DNA of 64,000 nucleotides from Caulifigura coniformis (lineage in GTDB: Bacteria > Planctomycetota > Planctomycetia > Planctomycetales > Planctomycetaceae), in NCBI RefSeq assembly GCF_007745175.1, contig NZ_CP036271.1:806001-870000 (forward strand), given 5' to 3'. Shown piece by piece: positions 34,582 to 45,100 of the stretch. The translations under genes were made by a program, and so were the position numbers. Below the pieces are notes generated by a model. That model was not told where the DNA came from. It searched no databases and worked only from the letters and a program-made list of their open reading frames with translations. Each line of letters opens with the position of its first letter. Position 1 is the stretch's first letter.

Positions 34582-35130
34582 ATGATCGCAGAAGCCTCCA
34601 CGCACGCCCCACTGTCGGTCGACAAGAAGGCCGCCGACGATGTCGGCACCCTGTCGACGAAAGTCTCCCCTGTCGAGAAATGCCGCGAGTTCCTCCTCAC
34701 CAAGGGACTGCGGATGACGCGGGAGCGTTCCATCCTGACGGAAGAAATCTTCGCCGACCACGAGCATTTCGACGCCGAGCAGCTGATCCAGCGGCTGGCG
34801 CAGCGCACCGACGGCAAGCGGGTCAGCCGGTCGACGATCTATCGCATCCTGCCGCTCCTGGAAGAAGCCGGAATGCTTCGCAAGGTCGCCCGGCAGGACG
34901 GCCGCGACGTCTACGAGCATGACTACGGCTACCCGCGGCATGACCACATGATCTGCCGCAAGTGCAACCGGCTGGTCGAATTCAAGAACACCCGCGTCCG
35001 GGAACTCGTGGAAGAAATCGCCAGCGAACATGGCTTCCGCACCGAGGCCCATCGTCTCGAGGTCTACGGACTGTGCCGCACCTGCTCGCGGCCTCCGGAG
35101 AGCCGGCACAAGAAGCTGAACCTGCTCTGA
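34582..35130 (+). CDS. fur: Fur family metal-responsive repressor
   Basis: A 182-residue regulator. A polar N-terminal extension (about residues 1-30) precedes the winged-helix DNA-binding domain with RMTRERSILTEEIF and the recognition region KRVSRSTIYRILPLLEEAGM. The dimerisation part holds the HDHMICRKCNRLVEF site, and the C-terminal CRTC completes a structural zinc site. The family includes Fur, Zur and PerR; metal specificity cannot be fixed from the sequence alone. The gene ends 14 nt before the arginyl-transferase start on the same strand. Confidence 0.93.
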   Translation: MIAEASTHAPLSVDKKAADDVGTLSTKVSPVEKCREFLLTKGLRMTRERSILTEEIFADHEHFDAEQLIQRLAQRTDGKRVSRSTIYRILPLLEEAGMLRKVARQDGRDVYEHDYGYPRHDHMICRKCNRLVEFKNTRVRELVEEIASEHGFRTEAHRLEVYGLCRTCSRPPESRHKKLNLL

Positions 35131-35144
35131 CTCTCCACGCCGGA

Positions 35145-35888
35145 ATGAGCAGCCTCGACCATCTGGGTTTCGTCGAACCGCAGCGGGTCTGCTCCTACCT
35201 GCCGACAGAAACCGCGTCGCTCGAGTACCGGGTTTACCGGCAGTTGACCGCCGTGAACTACGGCCGGCTGCTGGAACGTGGCTGGCGGCGACATGGGCGG
35301 ATGTTGTTCCGACCGCAATGTCCCACGTGCCGGCAGTGCCGCGGGCTTCGCGTTCCGGTCGCGACGTTCGAACCGACGAAGAGCCAGCGCAGGACGCTCA
35401 ACAAAAATCCCGATGTCGAAGTGCGGCTGTCCCCCGCGACGGTCTCGCCGGCGCACGTCGAACTCTACAACGCCTATCACGCCGACATGGCCGCCCGCCG
35501 CGGCTGGCCCGGCACGCCGACCACGCTCGACGACTACGCCGAATCGTTCCTGACCGGCGGGTATCCGTTCGCGTTCGAGCTCCAGTATTTCCGGGCCGGG
35601 AAACTCGTCGGAGTCGGGCTGGTCGACATCCTGCCGCAGGGGCTGTCGAGCGTTTACTTCTATCACGCGCCCGAATGGCGACCGCAGGCGCCGGGCGTGT
35701 TCAGCATTCTCTGTGAATTCGATCTCTGCCGGCAGCAGGGGATTCCATACCTGTATCTCGGCTACTGGATCGAGAAGTGCCCCTCGATGGCCTACAAGTC
35801 GGGATACGGGCCGCACGAGACTCTTGAGGAGTACATCGAAGAAGACGAAGCGCCGGAGTGGGAGCGGCCGTCGGGTTCTCCGGAGTGA
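35145..35888 (+). CDS. bpt: Arginyl/leucyl-tRNA-protein transferase (Ate1/Bpt type)
   Basis: A 247-residue aminoacyl-tRNA-protein transferase of the N-end rule pathway, which adds an amino acid to N-termini of proteins for ClpS/ClpAP decay. Family marks are the N-terminal PQRVCSYLPTETASLEYRVY, the Cys pair in CPTCRQCRGLRVPV and the C-terminal region YFYHAPEWRPQAPGVFSI...YLYLGYWIEKCPSMAYK. In bacteria this family is Bpt, a leucyl transferase; in eukaryotes it is Ate1, an arginyl transferase. Which applies here cannot be told. It follows fur by 14 nt. Confidence 0.9.
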   Translation: MSSLDHLGFVEPQRVCSYLPTETASLEYRVYRQLTAVNYGRLLERGWRRHGRMLFRPQCPTCRQCRGLRVPVATFEPTKSQRRTLNKNPDVEVRLSPATVSPAHVELYNAYHADMAARRGWPGTPTTLDDYAESFLTGGYPFAFELQYFRAGKLVGVGLVDILPQGLSSVYFYHAPEWRPQAPGVFSILCEFDLCRQQGIPYLYLGYWIEKCPSMAYKSGYGPHETLEEYIEEDEAPEWERPSGSPE

Positions 35889-35894
35889 ATACGT

Positions 35895-35928
35895 GCCACG
35901 GCCGTGTCGGCCGTGCGCGGGTGGCAGC
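35895..35928. repeat. Palindromic element
   Basis: The perfect inverted repeat CACGGCCG (35897-35904) / CGGCCGTG (35908-35915) with a 3-nt loop is flanked by outer complementary TGCCAC and GTGGCA, giving a nested hairpin. It lies just past bpt and may be a terminator without a T-run, or a dispersed palindrome. Confidence 0.5.
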
Positions 35929-36055
35929 GCTTTCCCACGGTTGCAACGCTCACAGAGCCGTAACATGCGCCGCGAGGCCATCTGACATACGAACCGGGCC
36001 ATCCGCCGCGGAGCATCATCGCAAACTCCCACCAGCGAGAGCGTTCCCGCCCCGC

Positions 36056-36240
36056 GCGCAACCTCGCCCGTCAGGGTAGGGGAATTCGTTCTTTGGCAAT
36101 TGAAAACGGTCAGGTAATCACCCGGTGAAGGTGGAGTGATAGACCACCGCAAATCTCGTCACACATGTCACAGGTCCAGAATCCCAATGGTTCCGGACAA
36201 TTTCGACTGTCACAGGTCGTCACAGCTTGTCATAGGTCCC
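36056..36240. repeat. Dispersed intergenic repeat, copy A
   Basis: Copy A of a repeat whose second copy is at 51829-52011. Identical segments: 13 nt (36067-36079), 15 nt TTCGTTCTTTGGCAA (36085-36099), 27 nt (36155-36181) and 19 nt (36207-36225). The last two keep the same 26-nt spacing in both copies. The region carries five GTCACA-type units (GTCACAC, GTCACAG x3, GTCATAG). Confidence 0.8.
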
Positions 36241-36328
36241 CCCCACCACCGCGAACGACCACCGCCAGACGGAGACCGAGCGACCTTGCAAGCTTCGATT
36301 TCGTGGCGCGTGTGAAGGTCCTTCCGGT

Positions 36329-37321
36329 CTACCCTCGAGACAGTTCTCGTGAGATGCTGGCCGCCAGGAACGGACCCTGGTAGACGAGGGCCGTGTAAAC
36401 TTGGACGAGATCGGCCCCGGCATCCCGCATGCGCCGGGCGGTTGCGGCGTCTTCGATGCCGCCGCAGCCAATCAATGTCGGGCCTGTTCCCAGTCGGCGG
36501 CGGATCTCTTCGACGCGCTGGGGCGAGATCTCTTTCAACGGCCGGCCACTCAGGCCCCCCTGCGGCAGCTCGGGGCGAACGGCTGTTGAGAGCGTGTTCG
36601 TGGCGATGAACCCAGCGGCCCCGGCTGTGAGGCAGGCGTCGATCACGGCAGCAAGGTCATCGCCCGACAGTTCCGGCGCGAACTTCACGAGGATCGGCTT
36701 CGACGGTGCGACCTCGCGGATGACGGTCACGAGCTTTCCGGCGAGTTCCGGTGTCTGCAGGCTGCGGAGGCCGGCCGTATTCGGCGAGCTGATGTTGATC
36801 GAAATCGCGTCCGCCACCGAGGCCACCGCAGCGGCCGCGGCCTGGTAGTCGGACTCGGCGTTCTCGAGAGGCGTCGTGGCGTTCTTGCCGACGCTGACAA
36901 TCACCGGGAACGAAGGCTTGGCCCCCTGCAGTCGGGCGGCGAGAGCCGGAGCGCCCGCATTATTGAACCCCATGCGGTTGACGACGGCCCTCTCTTCAAT
37001 GAGCCGGAACATGCGGGGCTTCGGGTTTCCATCCTGCGGTTTGGGAGTGACCGTGCCGAGTTCAACAAAACCGAAACCGAAGGCCCACCAGGCCCACGGG
37101 GCAACGCCGTTCTTGTCGAGCCCGGCCGCGAGTCCGACACGGTGGGGGAAGGTGAGCCCCATCAGCGAGACGACGTCGGCCTTCGGTCGCGCCATGGTGG
37201 AGCGAACGAGGCGGGCCAGCGGAGGCATCGCGGAAAGTGTTCCGGTGCCGCGGAGCGCGAAATTATGGGCCTTCTCGGCATCCATGCGGAACAGGAGTGG
37301 TTTCAGGCAGCGGTACAGCAC
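36329..37321 (-). CDS. pyrD: Dihydroorotate dehydrogenase (quinone), class 2
   Basis: A 330-residue FMN enzyme that oxidises dihydroorotate to orotate in pyrimidine synthesis, passing electrons to membrane quinone. The N-terminal helix extension RMDAEKAHNFALRG marks class 2. FMN and substrate blocks are VGLAAGLDKNG, GFGFVELGTVTPKPQDGNP, NRMGFNNAG, INISSPNTAGLR (catalytic Ser), LVKFAPELS, FIATNTLS and GCGGIEDAATARR. Length is normal. It is convergent with bpt. Confidence 0.96.
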   Translation of the reverse strand: MLYRCLKPLLFRMDAEKAHNFALRGTGTLSAMPPLARLVRSTMARPKADVVSLMGLTFPHRVGLAAGLDKNGVAPWAWWAFGFGFVELGTVTPKPQDGNPKPRMFRLIEERAVVNRMGFNNAGAPALAARLQGAKPSFPVIVSVGKNATTPLENAESDYQAAAAAVASVADAISINISSPNTAGLRSLQTPELAGKLVTVIREVAPSKPILVKFAPELSGDDLAAVIDACLTAGAAGFIATNTLSTAVRPELPQGGLSGRPLKEISPQRVEEIRRRLGTGPTLIGCGGIEDAATARRMRDAGADLVQVYTALVYQGPFLAASISRELSRG

Positions 37322-37920
37322 GTTGACACAGTCGCGTAGAGGGAGGAGTTCGGCTCCGGAGGAGCCACACAGCGTAGCCGGCGGCGCGGAGACCCGGAAC
37401 CGGCCACACCAGCGGGAGGGGATTCGACGGCCGGCCTGAGGGTTGTCGGTTCTTCAATTTGCGCCGGGCAGGAAGAAGGAATTGCAACGCCCGGGACGGC
37501 GACCGGCAGAATCCGCCGACCGGCTTGGCGTGGTTCTTCGCCGTTGCGGCGACGGGGATTGGAAGTTGGGAGGACTGCGGAAAGTTTACCAGTCGGGGGC
37601 GTGGTCTGGCCGCCTCCCGGTTTACCCTTTCGGCATAAGGGGGCGATGGGAGCACAAAGGCCTTCCGTCTCTCCAGCTCCCGGCATCCTGCTTGCAAGCC
37701 ATCGCGTAGAATCCCTCGACGGGCCGTAGGGACGTGACCGTCTGGTTGAAGACCTCGTGGGATCTGCAACGTGCAGACTTCCGATGGCGACATCGCCAAA
37801 GACGAGGAGAACGACCTCCGCGAGGCCTCATCAGACGAGGCCGACGCGGCGTGGCTGGCGTTTCGCGCGAGCGGAGCGCTCCGGCTGCGAACAGTCCGTC
37901 CCCTTGGGGAGATTTTGTTC
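37322..37920. other. Intergenic region between divergent genes
   Basis: About 599 bp between pyrD and the TPR-like gene. An in-frame extension of the TPR-like gene back to a GTG at 37771 is open (50 codons, acidic at first), but the downstream GTG has a better ribosome-binding site and starts a signal peptide. No RNA or repeat was recognised. Confidence 0.45.
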
Positions 37921-39765
37921 GTGACGTCCGCCTGGCGTAATGCACTGCTGATCGCTGCGCTCCTTCCACGCAGCCTCGCTTTCTCCGCGGAGGATGCGCC
38001 GCCGTTGCAGACCGCATCCGCGCCGCCGACGGCAGCGAGCCCTGCCTCTTCGGCCGCGCCGAAAGAGCAGACCCCGGCCCAGCCCGCGGCGCTCATCACA
38101 CCGACCCCGTCCGGCGCTGCTGCCGCCACCTCGCCGGAACAGGCGAAGGCCACGGCCGTCGCGCTCAACTACTGCCGCGCCTCGTTCCATCGCATCCGGC
38201 ATTCGCCAACCAAGATCGTGATGGCGGAGGAACAGGAAAAGATCCTCAACAACCTGAACCTGAGTTCAATCCAGGATCCAGAGGTCATCAACCTGTATTC
38301 GGGCGTTCTGGATGAAATCAACCAGGTCGGCCTGGCGGACTATGAACGCAAGCTGCTCAAGGACAATTTCCAGAGCAGCGTCCGCAAGAAGCTGACCTGG
38401 GATGCTCTCGCATTCTCGACCGATCTCGCCACCGCGCAGTTCGGAAGCGCCGTGCGCAACGGCGCGAACAGCTGGTGGGACTACCGCGTGACGACGGTCC
38501 AGAAGGACATCGACATGCTCAAGATCGACCGCGCGCGGATGACCGCGGTTGTGCAGAAATCGTCCCAGTTCCTCGACACGTTCTGGCGGCTCGCCCAGAA
38601 AAAGCAGATTCCAGACAAGTGGCTCGTCCGTGGGGACGATATCGACGCGCTCGACAAGGCGGTCCGCGAACCGGATCCCGTCGTGAGGCATCGCGTGCTG
38701 CGCCGGATGAACGGTTTCATGGAGGCGTATCCTCCGTACTGGTACTACCTGGGGCGGACGCAACAGGAGCTCGGCGAACTCGATGACGCCATGCAGACCT
38801 ACGACCAGCTCGTGGCACTCGGGAACAACCATTTCCGCAAGGACGACATGCTGGCGACCGGCCTGGCGAACAAGGCCGCGATCCAGGAATACCTGAAAGA
38901 CTCCTCGGCCGTCTCCACGGCCCTCAAGGCGCTCGACAAGTCGACGGAAGTGTGGGAAGCGAACCTCGTCTGTGCCCGGATCCTGCAGCGGCACCGCCAG
39001 TTCGTGGCCGCCGAAGACGCGGTGCTGCGGAACCTGGATGTCGGACTGGAACTCGACCAGAGCCGGGTGTTCCTCGCCTCCGTGTACTATCACGCCGAAG
39101 AACGGGGCAAGCTGGCGAAGATCCTCGCGGACCCGCAGTTCGCAAACCTTCCCCGTCCCGTGTTGATCCGCTGCGCGGCGCTACTCGGCCCGGAGCAGGC
39201 GCCGACTGGCGTGATGCGGATGGTGGCCGGCTCGATTGATGCGCAGCCGCAGATCACGTTCGGACAGGACGAAGTGATCCTGCATGCGTCCGATGCGTGG
39301 CAGCTGCCACTCGCGCACATGAAGGCGTCGATCAATGGCGTCGAACTGACGGCGGCCCACGCGGCCACGATCAGCGGCGGGCACGAATTGCGGCTGACGC
39401 CCGCACGCGACCTCGGAACCCCTCTGGGAGGGACGCAGAAGTACGACCTGAAGCTCGACCTGACCTATCCCGATTCCTCGACGGTGACGCTGACGATGGC
39501 CCTCAGCGAAGAACCGGCCCGGTCTGGCCCGCAGACGCGGATGACATCGTTCCGCGGGCCGGCCGCTCCGACCCTCCGTGTGTCGTCCATCCAGATTGGA
39601 GACAAGATGCTGAACGTGGCCGGCATGCCGTCGACCGCGGACGCTCCGTCAGGGCTGGCGCCGGAAAAGCCGGCTCCGCCAGCGGTCGATGTTCCGGTGA
39701 GCGGTCCGGGAATCGGGCATTTTCCGCGGCTGCTGTCGATCGAATCCGACGGGCCAGCGGGTTGA
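37921..39765 (+). CDS. Secreted TPR-like protein of unknown function
   Basis: A protein of about 614 residues. The GTG start has GGGGAG 11 nt upstream and begins a signal peptide (VTSAWRNALLIAALLPRSLAFSAED). A Pro/Ala-rich linker (about residues 25-75) precedes a helical region. Residues about 270-330 resemble TPR repeats (YPPYWYYLGRTQQELGELDDAMQTY...). The C-terminal part is beta-rich. A conserved-looking block WDALAFSTDLATAQFGSAV lies near residue 160. No enzyme motif was seen. It is followed by an inverted gene pair. A planctomycete envelope role is plausible but not shown. Confidence 0.72.
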   Translation: MTSAWRNALLIAALLPRSLAFSAEDAPPLQTASAPPTAASPASSAAPKEQTPAQPAALITPTPSGAAAATSPEQAKATAVALNYCRASFHRIRHSPTKIVMAEEQEKILNNLNLSSIQDPEVINLYSGVLDEINQVGLADYERKLLKDNFQSSVRKKLTWDALAFSTDLATAQFGSAVRNGANSWWDYRVTTVQKDIDMLKIDRARMTAVVQKSSQFLDTFWRLAQKKQIPDKWLVRGDDIDALDKAVREPDPVVRHRVLRRMNGFMEAYPPYWYYLGRTQQELGELDDAMQTYDQLVALGNNHFRKDDMLATGLANKAAIQEYLKDSSAVSTALKALDKSTEVWEANLVCARILQRHRQFVAAEDAVLRNLDVGLELDQSRVFLASVYYHAEERGKLAKILADPQFANLPRPVLIRCAALLGPEQAPTGVMRMVAGSIDAQPQITFGQDEVILHASDAWQLPLAHMKASINGVELTAAHAATISGGHELRLTPARDLGTPLGGTQKYDLKLDLTYPDSSTVTLTMALSEEPARSGPQTRMTSFRGPAAPTLRVSSIQIGDKMLNVAGMPSTADAPSGLAPEKPAPPAVDVPVSGPGIGHFPRLLSIESDGPAG

Positions 39766-39851
39766 GGCGGGAGTCGCATGACTCACCGGGGCGCTGCGTT
39801 CGCGTCGTCCCGGTCGTGGGTCGGGACGACCTTCACCCTTCCGTGGATCGC

Positions 39852-40286
39852 TTACTGCAGATCGAACTTGAATTCGTTCTTCACATCGGGCTTGATCGTC
39901 TCGTTCAGGCCGCTCGTTTCAGGGCGGCCATACTTTGCGGGGATCAGCGACGTGTTCATCTTCTTGATGTCGGCCGCGGTCAGCTGCTCTTCCGACTTCT
40001 TCACCGCCAGCTGTTCGAAGGCAGTGACGACAAACGTGCCAGGCCCGACCATCGCGCCGGGGTCTCCTGAAGTCGAGAGCGCGAAGGCGCCCGCCTCATC
40101 CGTGCTCGTATAGGCCGCCGGCCCCGAGGCGGGGATGAAGGTGACGTTTGCGCTGGCGAGCGGCTTGCCTTTGTACATCACGACGCCCACGGTCTCTGCC
40201 AGTTGCGGGCCCGTCTCACCGCCACATCCGCCGGCCAATGCCGTCAGGAGAATGAGAAGGACTGCCGTCACCGTTGGTCGCATCAT
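39852..40286 (-). CDS. Lipoprotein with carboxypeptidase-regulatory-like fold
   Basis: A 144-residue lipoprotein. The signal peptide ends in a lipobox LAGGC (about residue 18-22), and the mature part is a beta-sandwich of the transthyretin/carboxypeptidase-regulatory type (VGVVMYKGKPLASANVTFIP, TDEAGAFALST). AGGAGA about 9 nt upstream supports the ATG at 40286. In planctomycetes such small lipoproteins very often follow a DUF1559 gene, as here. The function of the pair is unknown. Confidence 0.82.
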   Translation of the reverse strand: MMRPTVTAVLLILLTALAGGCGGETGPQLAETVGVVMYKGKPLASANVTFIPASGPAAYTSTDEAGAFALSTSGDPGAMVGPGTFVVTAFEQLAVKKSEEQLTAADIKKMNTSLIPAKYGRPETSGLNETIKPDVKNEFKFDLQ

Positions 40287-40392
40287 GGAACGGGTCTCCT
40301 GCGAAGTGTGAGTCAGCCGGAAGCACGAGGCCTTCACGGACGCGGATCAATGTCCGCGCCCGCCGTCGCCACGGTCGACTTTGATTGCTCGA

Positions 40393-41421
<1,029 letters not shown>

Positions 41422-42113
41422 TCGACACCTCGTCTCTCGTACAAAAGAACCGTCGATGACGCGTGGACTCTGGCAGCCGGAGAAAAATTCCTCTTAAAGA
41501 GGGGGAGAACTTCGGGCAAAAGGCTGGCGCAGATGCGGCCCACTCCTCCGATTTTGAACGCAGGGCCAATCTATGAGTGCCGGGAGCAGGCCGCAACAAG
41601 TCGATTGCGCAGTTCACGAGCGAATCTGCGCAGCAATCGGAGCGAATTCAAATCAATGCCGGCGGGAGTTTCATGCCGAGCGTGCCGGTCGTCCGGGCCG
41701 CGCAGGCACGCGAGCGATTGGGCGCTGACTTCCTCCTTGCTGGCCGCCGGTTGGCCGGGTAGATTGAGGATGCGATTCGTCGATGCTTCAAGATGGGCCG
41801 CCGGGGACAACGCTGTCGTCCCCCGCCCGGGCACGGACAGCCCCACGACGAGCGCTGTGTTGCGTTCCATCGATGCTGCCGGGAAACCGCTGGTCATCGG
41901 TCCGCCTGCACACCGGGCTGCATCCCGGTCACCCTGCATTTCGGGCCGCGATCGGACTTCTTCCCGCTGGTTGAAGATCGTCCCGCATCACACTCCAGAT
42001 GCCCACCTGCCTGTTGCCCTGGCCCGCGCGACCCAGCGCGGGCGGTCTGCTGCCCGCCAGCCCCCTGTTTGACCGCTGGCCTGCAGTCCTGCCGCCGACA
42101 CCGAGGTTGCCCG
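41422..42113. other. Intergenic region between divergent genes
   Basis: About 692 bp between the DUF1559 gene and the giant cytochrome/WD40 protein gene. It contains a CCTCTTAAAGAGG-like palindrome near 41490 just upstream of DUF1559 and an AT-rich patch, both possible regulatory sites. No gene or structured RNA was recognised; an in-frame extension of the giant gene upstream of 42114 lacks support. Confidence 0.5.
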
Positions 42114-45100
42114 ATGCGATTCCGCTCGTTTGCGTCGCTGTGCTGCTCGTTTTTCTCTGTGGCGTTGAACGCGATTTCCATCGCCGCTGTGGCCGACGAG
42201 CCAGCCGCGAAGATCAGCTTCGACAAGCAGATTCGTCCGATCTTCCAGGCGAACTGCCAGGGCTGTCATCAGCCGGCCAAGGCGGCTGGCGGCTACGTCA
42301 TGACGTCGTTTGAACGCCTGGCCAAAGGGGGCGAAAGCGGCGACGCGGCGGTGGTGGCAGGCAAGCCGGAGGAGAGCGAACTGCTGAAGCAGATCGTCCC
42401 GGGTAGCGATGGCAAGGCCGCGATGCCCAAGGACAAGCCGGCCCTCAGTGCGGCCGATATCGACCTCGTCCGCAAATGGATCGAGCAGGGAGCGGCGGAC
42501 GACACGCCGGTCAACGCCGTCCAGCACTACGATGTCCACCACCCGCCAGTCTACTACCGGCTCCCGGTTGTCACGTCGCTCGACCATTCGCCTGACGGAA
42601 GCCTCCTGGCGATCGCCGGCTTCCATGAAGTGATCCTGCGGAAGACCGATGGGGGTGAAGTTTACGGCCGGTTCATCGGCGTTTCGGAGCGGATCGAATC
42701 GGTCCGCTTTTCTCCCGATGGCAAGAAGCTGGCAGTTGCCGGCGGTCTCCCCTGCCGGATGGGGGAACTCCAGATCTGGGACGTGGAATCGAAGAAGCTG
42801 GAGATCTCGATCCCGGTGACGTTCGACACGATCTACGGGGCCAGCTGGTCACCGGATGGAACCCGTGTGGCCGTTGGGTGCGCCGACAAGACGGTCCGTG
42901 CATTTGATGTCGCCAGTGGCCAGCAGACGTTCTTCAGCGGCGCGCACGACGACTGGGCGGTCGACACCGTGTTCGGCGTTGACGGCAAACACCTGGTGTC
43001 CGTGGGCCGCGATATGTCGGCCAAACTCTATGAAACGGAAACCCAGCGGTTCGTCGACAACATCACGTCGATCACTCCGGGTGCGCTGAAAGGGGGCCTG
43101 CAAACCGTTGCCCGGCATCCCAGGCGGAACAACATCCTGATTGGCGGCTCGGACGGCGTGCCGCGGGTCTACCGGATGGAGCGAGTCACCAATCGCGTGA
43201 TCGGCGACGACGCCAATCTGATTCGCAGGTTCCCGGCGATTCCGGGGCGCATTTTCGGAGTCGACTACTCGGCCGATGGCAAGCAGATCACCGTCTGCAG
43301 CTCGCTCGACGGCAAAGGCTGGGTCTACACCTATTCCGCGGACTTCGATGACGTCCTGCCCGACGAAATCAAGGCGATCGTGCAGAAGGTCGCCAGCAGC
43401 CAATCGGCCGACGAAAAGAAGAAGCTCGAAGAATTCGTCACCAAGGATGTCGCCCTTCTGAACAAGGTCGAACTCCCGTCGAGCATCTATGCCGTGTCGG
43501 TTTCACCGGACGGTAAGTTCGTTGCAGCGGCCGGGGCGGAAGGAATTCTGCGAAAGATCGACGCGGCGAGCGGGGCGGTCCTCAGTGAGACCCCGGTCGT
43601 CGATGTCAGCCCATCAGCCGTCGCCGCCCTGCCGGCGACACCTTCGGCCTCGGAGAGCGCCCCGGTTCCCTCGGCCCCGGAGCCGACGCCTCCCTCGATG
43701 ACGATCACGCGGCTGCACACTCAGCCCGAATCGATCAGCCTCGCCGGACCGTACAGCTACAACCAGTTGCTCGTGTTTGCCGAACTGGCGTCGGGCGACC
43801 AGGTCGACGTCACGCGGCTCGCGTCGTACGAACCGGCGGGTGGAGCGAATGTTCGCGTCAGCAAGACGGGCCTCGTCAAGCCGCAGGGGAACAGCACCGG
43901 CACGCTGAAGATCTCGGCCCTCGGACAGTCGGTCGACATTCCCGTCACGGTGGAAAGCTATGAAGCCTCGAAGCCGTTGAGCTTCATTGAAGACGTGAAC
44001 CCGGTGCTGTCGAAGGTCGGCTGCAACGCGGGGACGTGTCACGGTTCGAAAGATGGCAAGGACGGGTTCAAACTGTCGCTACGCGGTTACGACGCGATCT
44101 TCGATATCCGCTCGCTCACTGACGATCACGCCTCACGCCGCGTGAACACGGCGTCGCCCGACGACAGCCTTATGCTGTTGAAGGCGACGGGGGCTGTTCC
44201 GCATGTGGGCGGCCAGTTGTTCAAGCCGGGCGACGAATACTACCGCATCGTCCGGACCTGGATCGCTGAAGGCGCCAGGGTCGATCTGTCGCATGCCAAG
44301 CCGACACGGATCGACGTCTACCCGAACAATCCGGTCGTGCAGACGATTGGATCGCGGCAGCAGGTGCGCGTCGTTGCGACCTGGCCGGATGGGCATCAGC
44401 GCGACGTCTCTCGCGAATGCTTCATTGAAAGCGGCAACGGCGACGTGGCCGCCACCACCTCAGCCGGCCTGATCACCGTGCTTCGCCGCGGCGAAGCACC
44501 GATTCTCGCCCGCTACGAAGGGGCCTACGCCGCAACGACGGTCACCGCGATGGGCGAGCGCGGCGGGTTCGCCTGGGTCGATCCGCCGACCTGGGGCGAA
44601 GTCGATCGTCTCGTGGCCGAGAAGTGGAAACGGGTGAAAGTCCTGCCGTCTGATCTCTGCACCGACCACGAATTCATCCGCCGGCTGTACCTCGACCTGA
44701 CCGGCCTTCCGCCTTCCGCGGACGAGGTCCGCAAGTTCGTGGACGATGGACGCGATACCCGCGTGAAGCGCAACGAACTCATCGACAAGCTCATCGGCAG
44801 CGAAGAGTTCATCGTGTTCTGGACCAACAAGTGGGCCGACATGCTGCAGGTCAACGGGAAGTTCCTGGCCCGTGAAGGAGCCACGGCATTTCGCCAGTGG
44901 ATCCGGGAAGAGGTGGCCAGCAACACCCCCTACGATCAGTTCGCCTACAAAGTGCTGACGGCATCGGGATCGAACAAAGACAACCCGGCCGCGTCGTACT
45001 ACAAGATTCTTCGGGATCCCGAGATGATCATGGAGAACACGACGCACCTGTTCCTCGCGGTACGGTTCAACTGCAACAAGTGCCACGACCATCCGTTCGA

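Larger units (their letters stand above)
35889..36328. other. Intergenic region with palindromes and dispersed repeat
   Basis: About 440 bp between convergent bpt and pyrD. It holds a palindrome at 35897-35915 and copy A of the ~180-bp dispersed repeat at 36056-36240. No gene was recognised: frames here are low-complexity Arg/Pro/Thr. Confidence 0.6.

Noticed and set aside
36165-36383. Small frame starting MSQVQN in repeat copy A (and a similar start in copy B)
   Set aside because: Both copies open with the same short MSQVQN...LSQVV pattern because the repeat is conserved there, but no ribosome-binding site precedes the ATG and the tail diverges. The repeat explains the similarity.
37771-37920. 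N-terminal extension of the TPR-like gene from the upstream GTG
   Set aside because: The downstream GTG has a better ribosome-binding site and starts a signal peptide; the extension would bury it.
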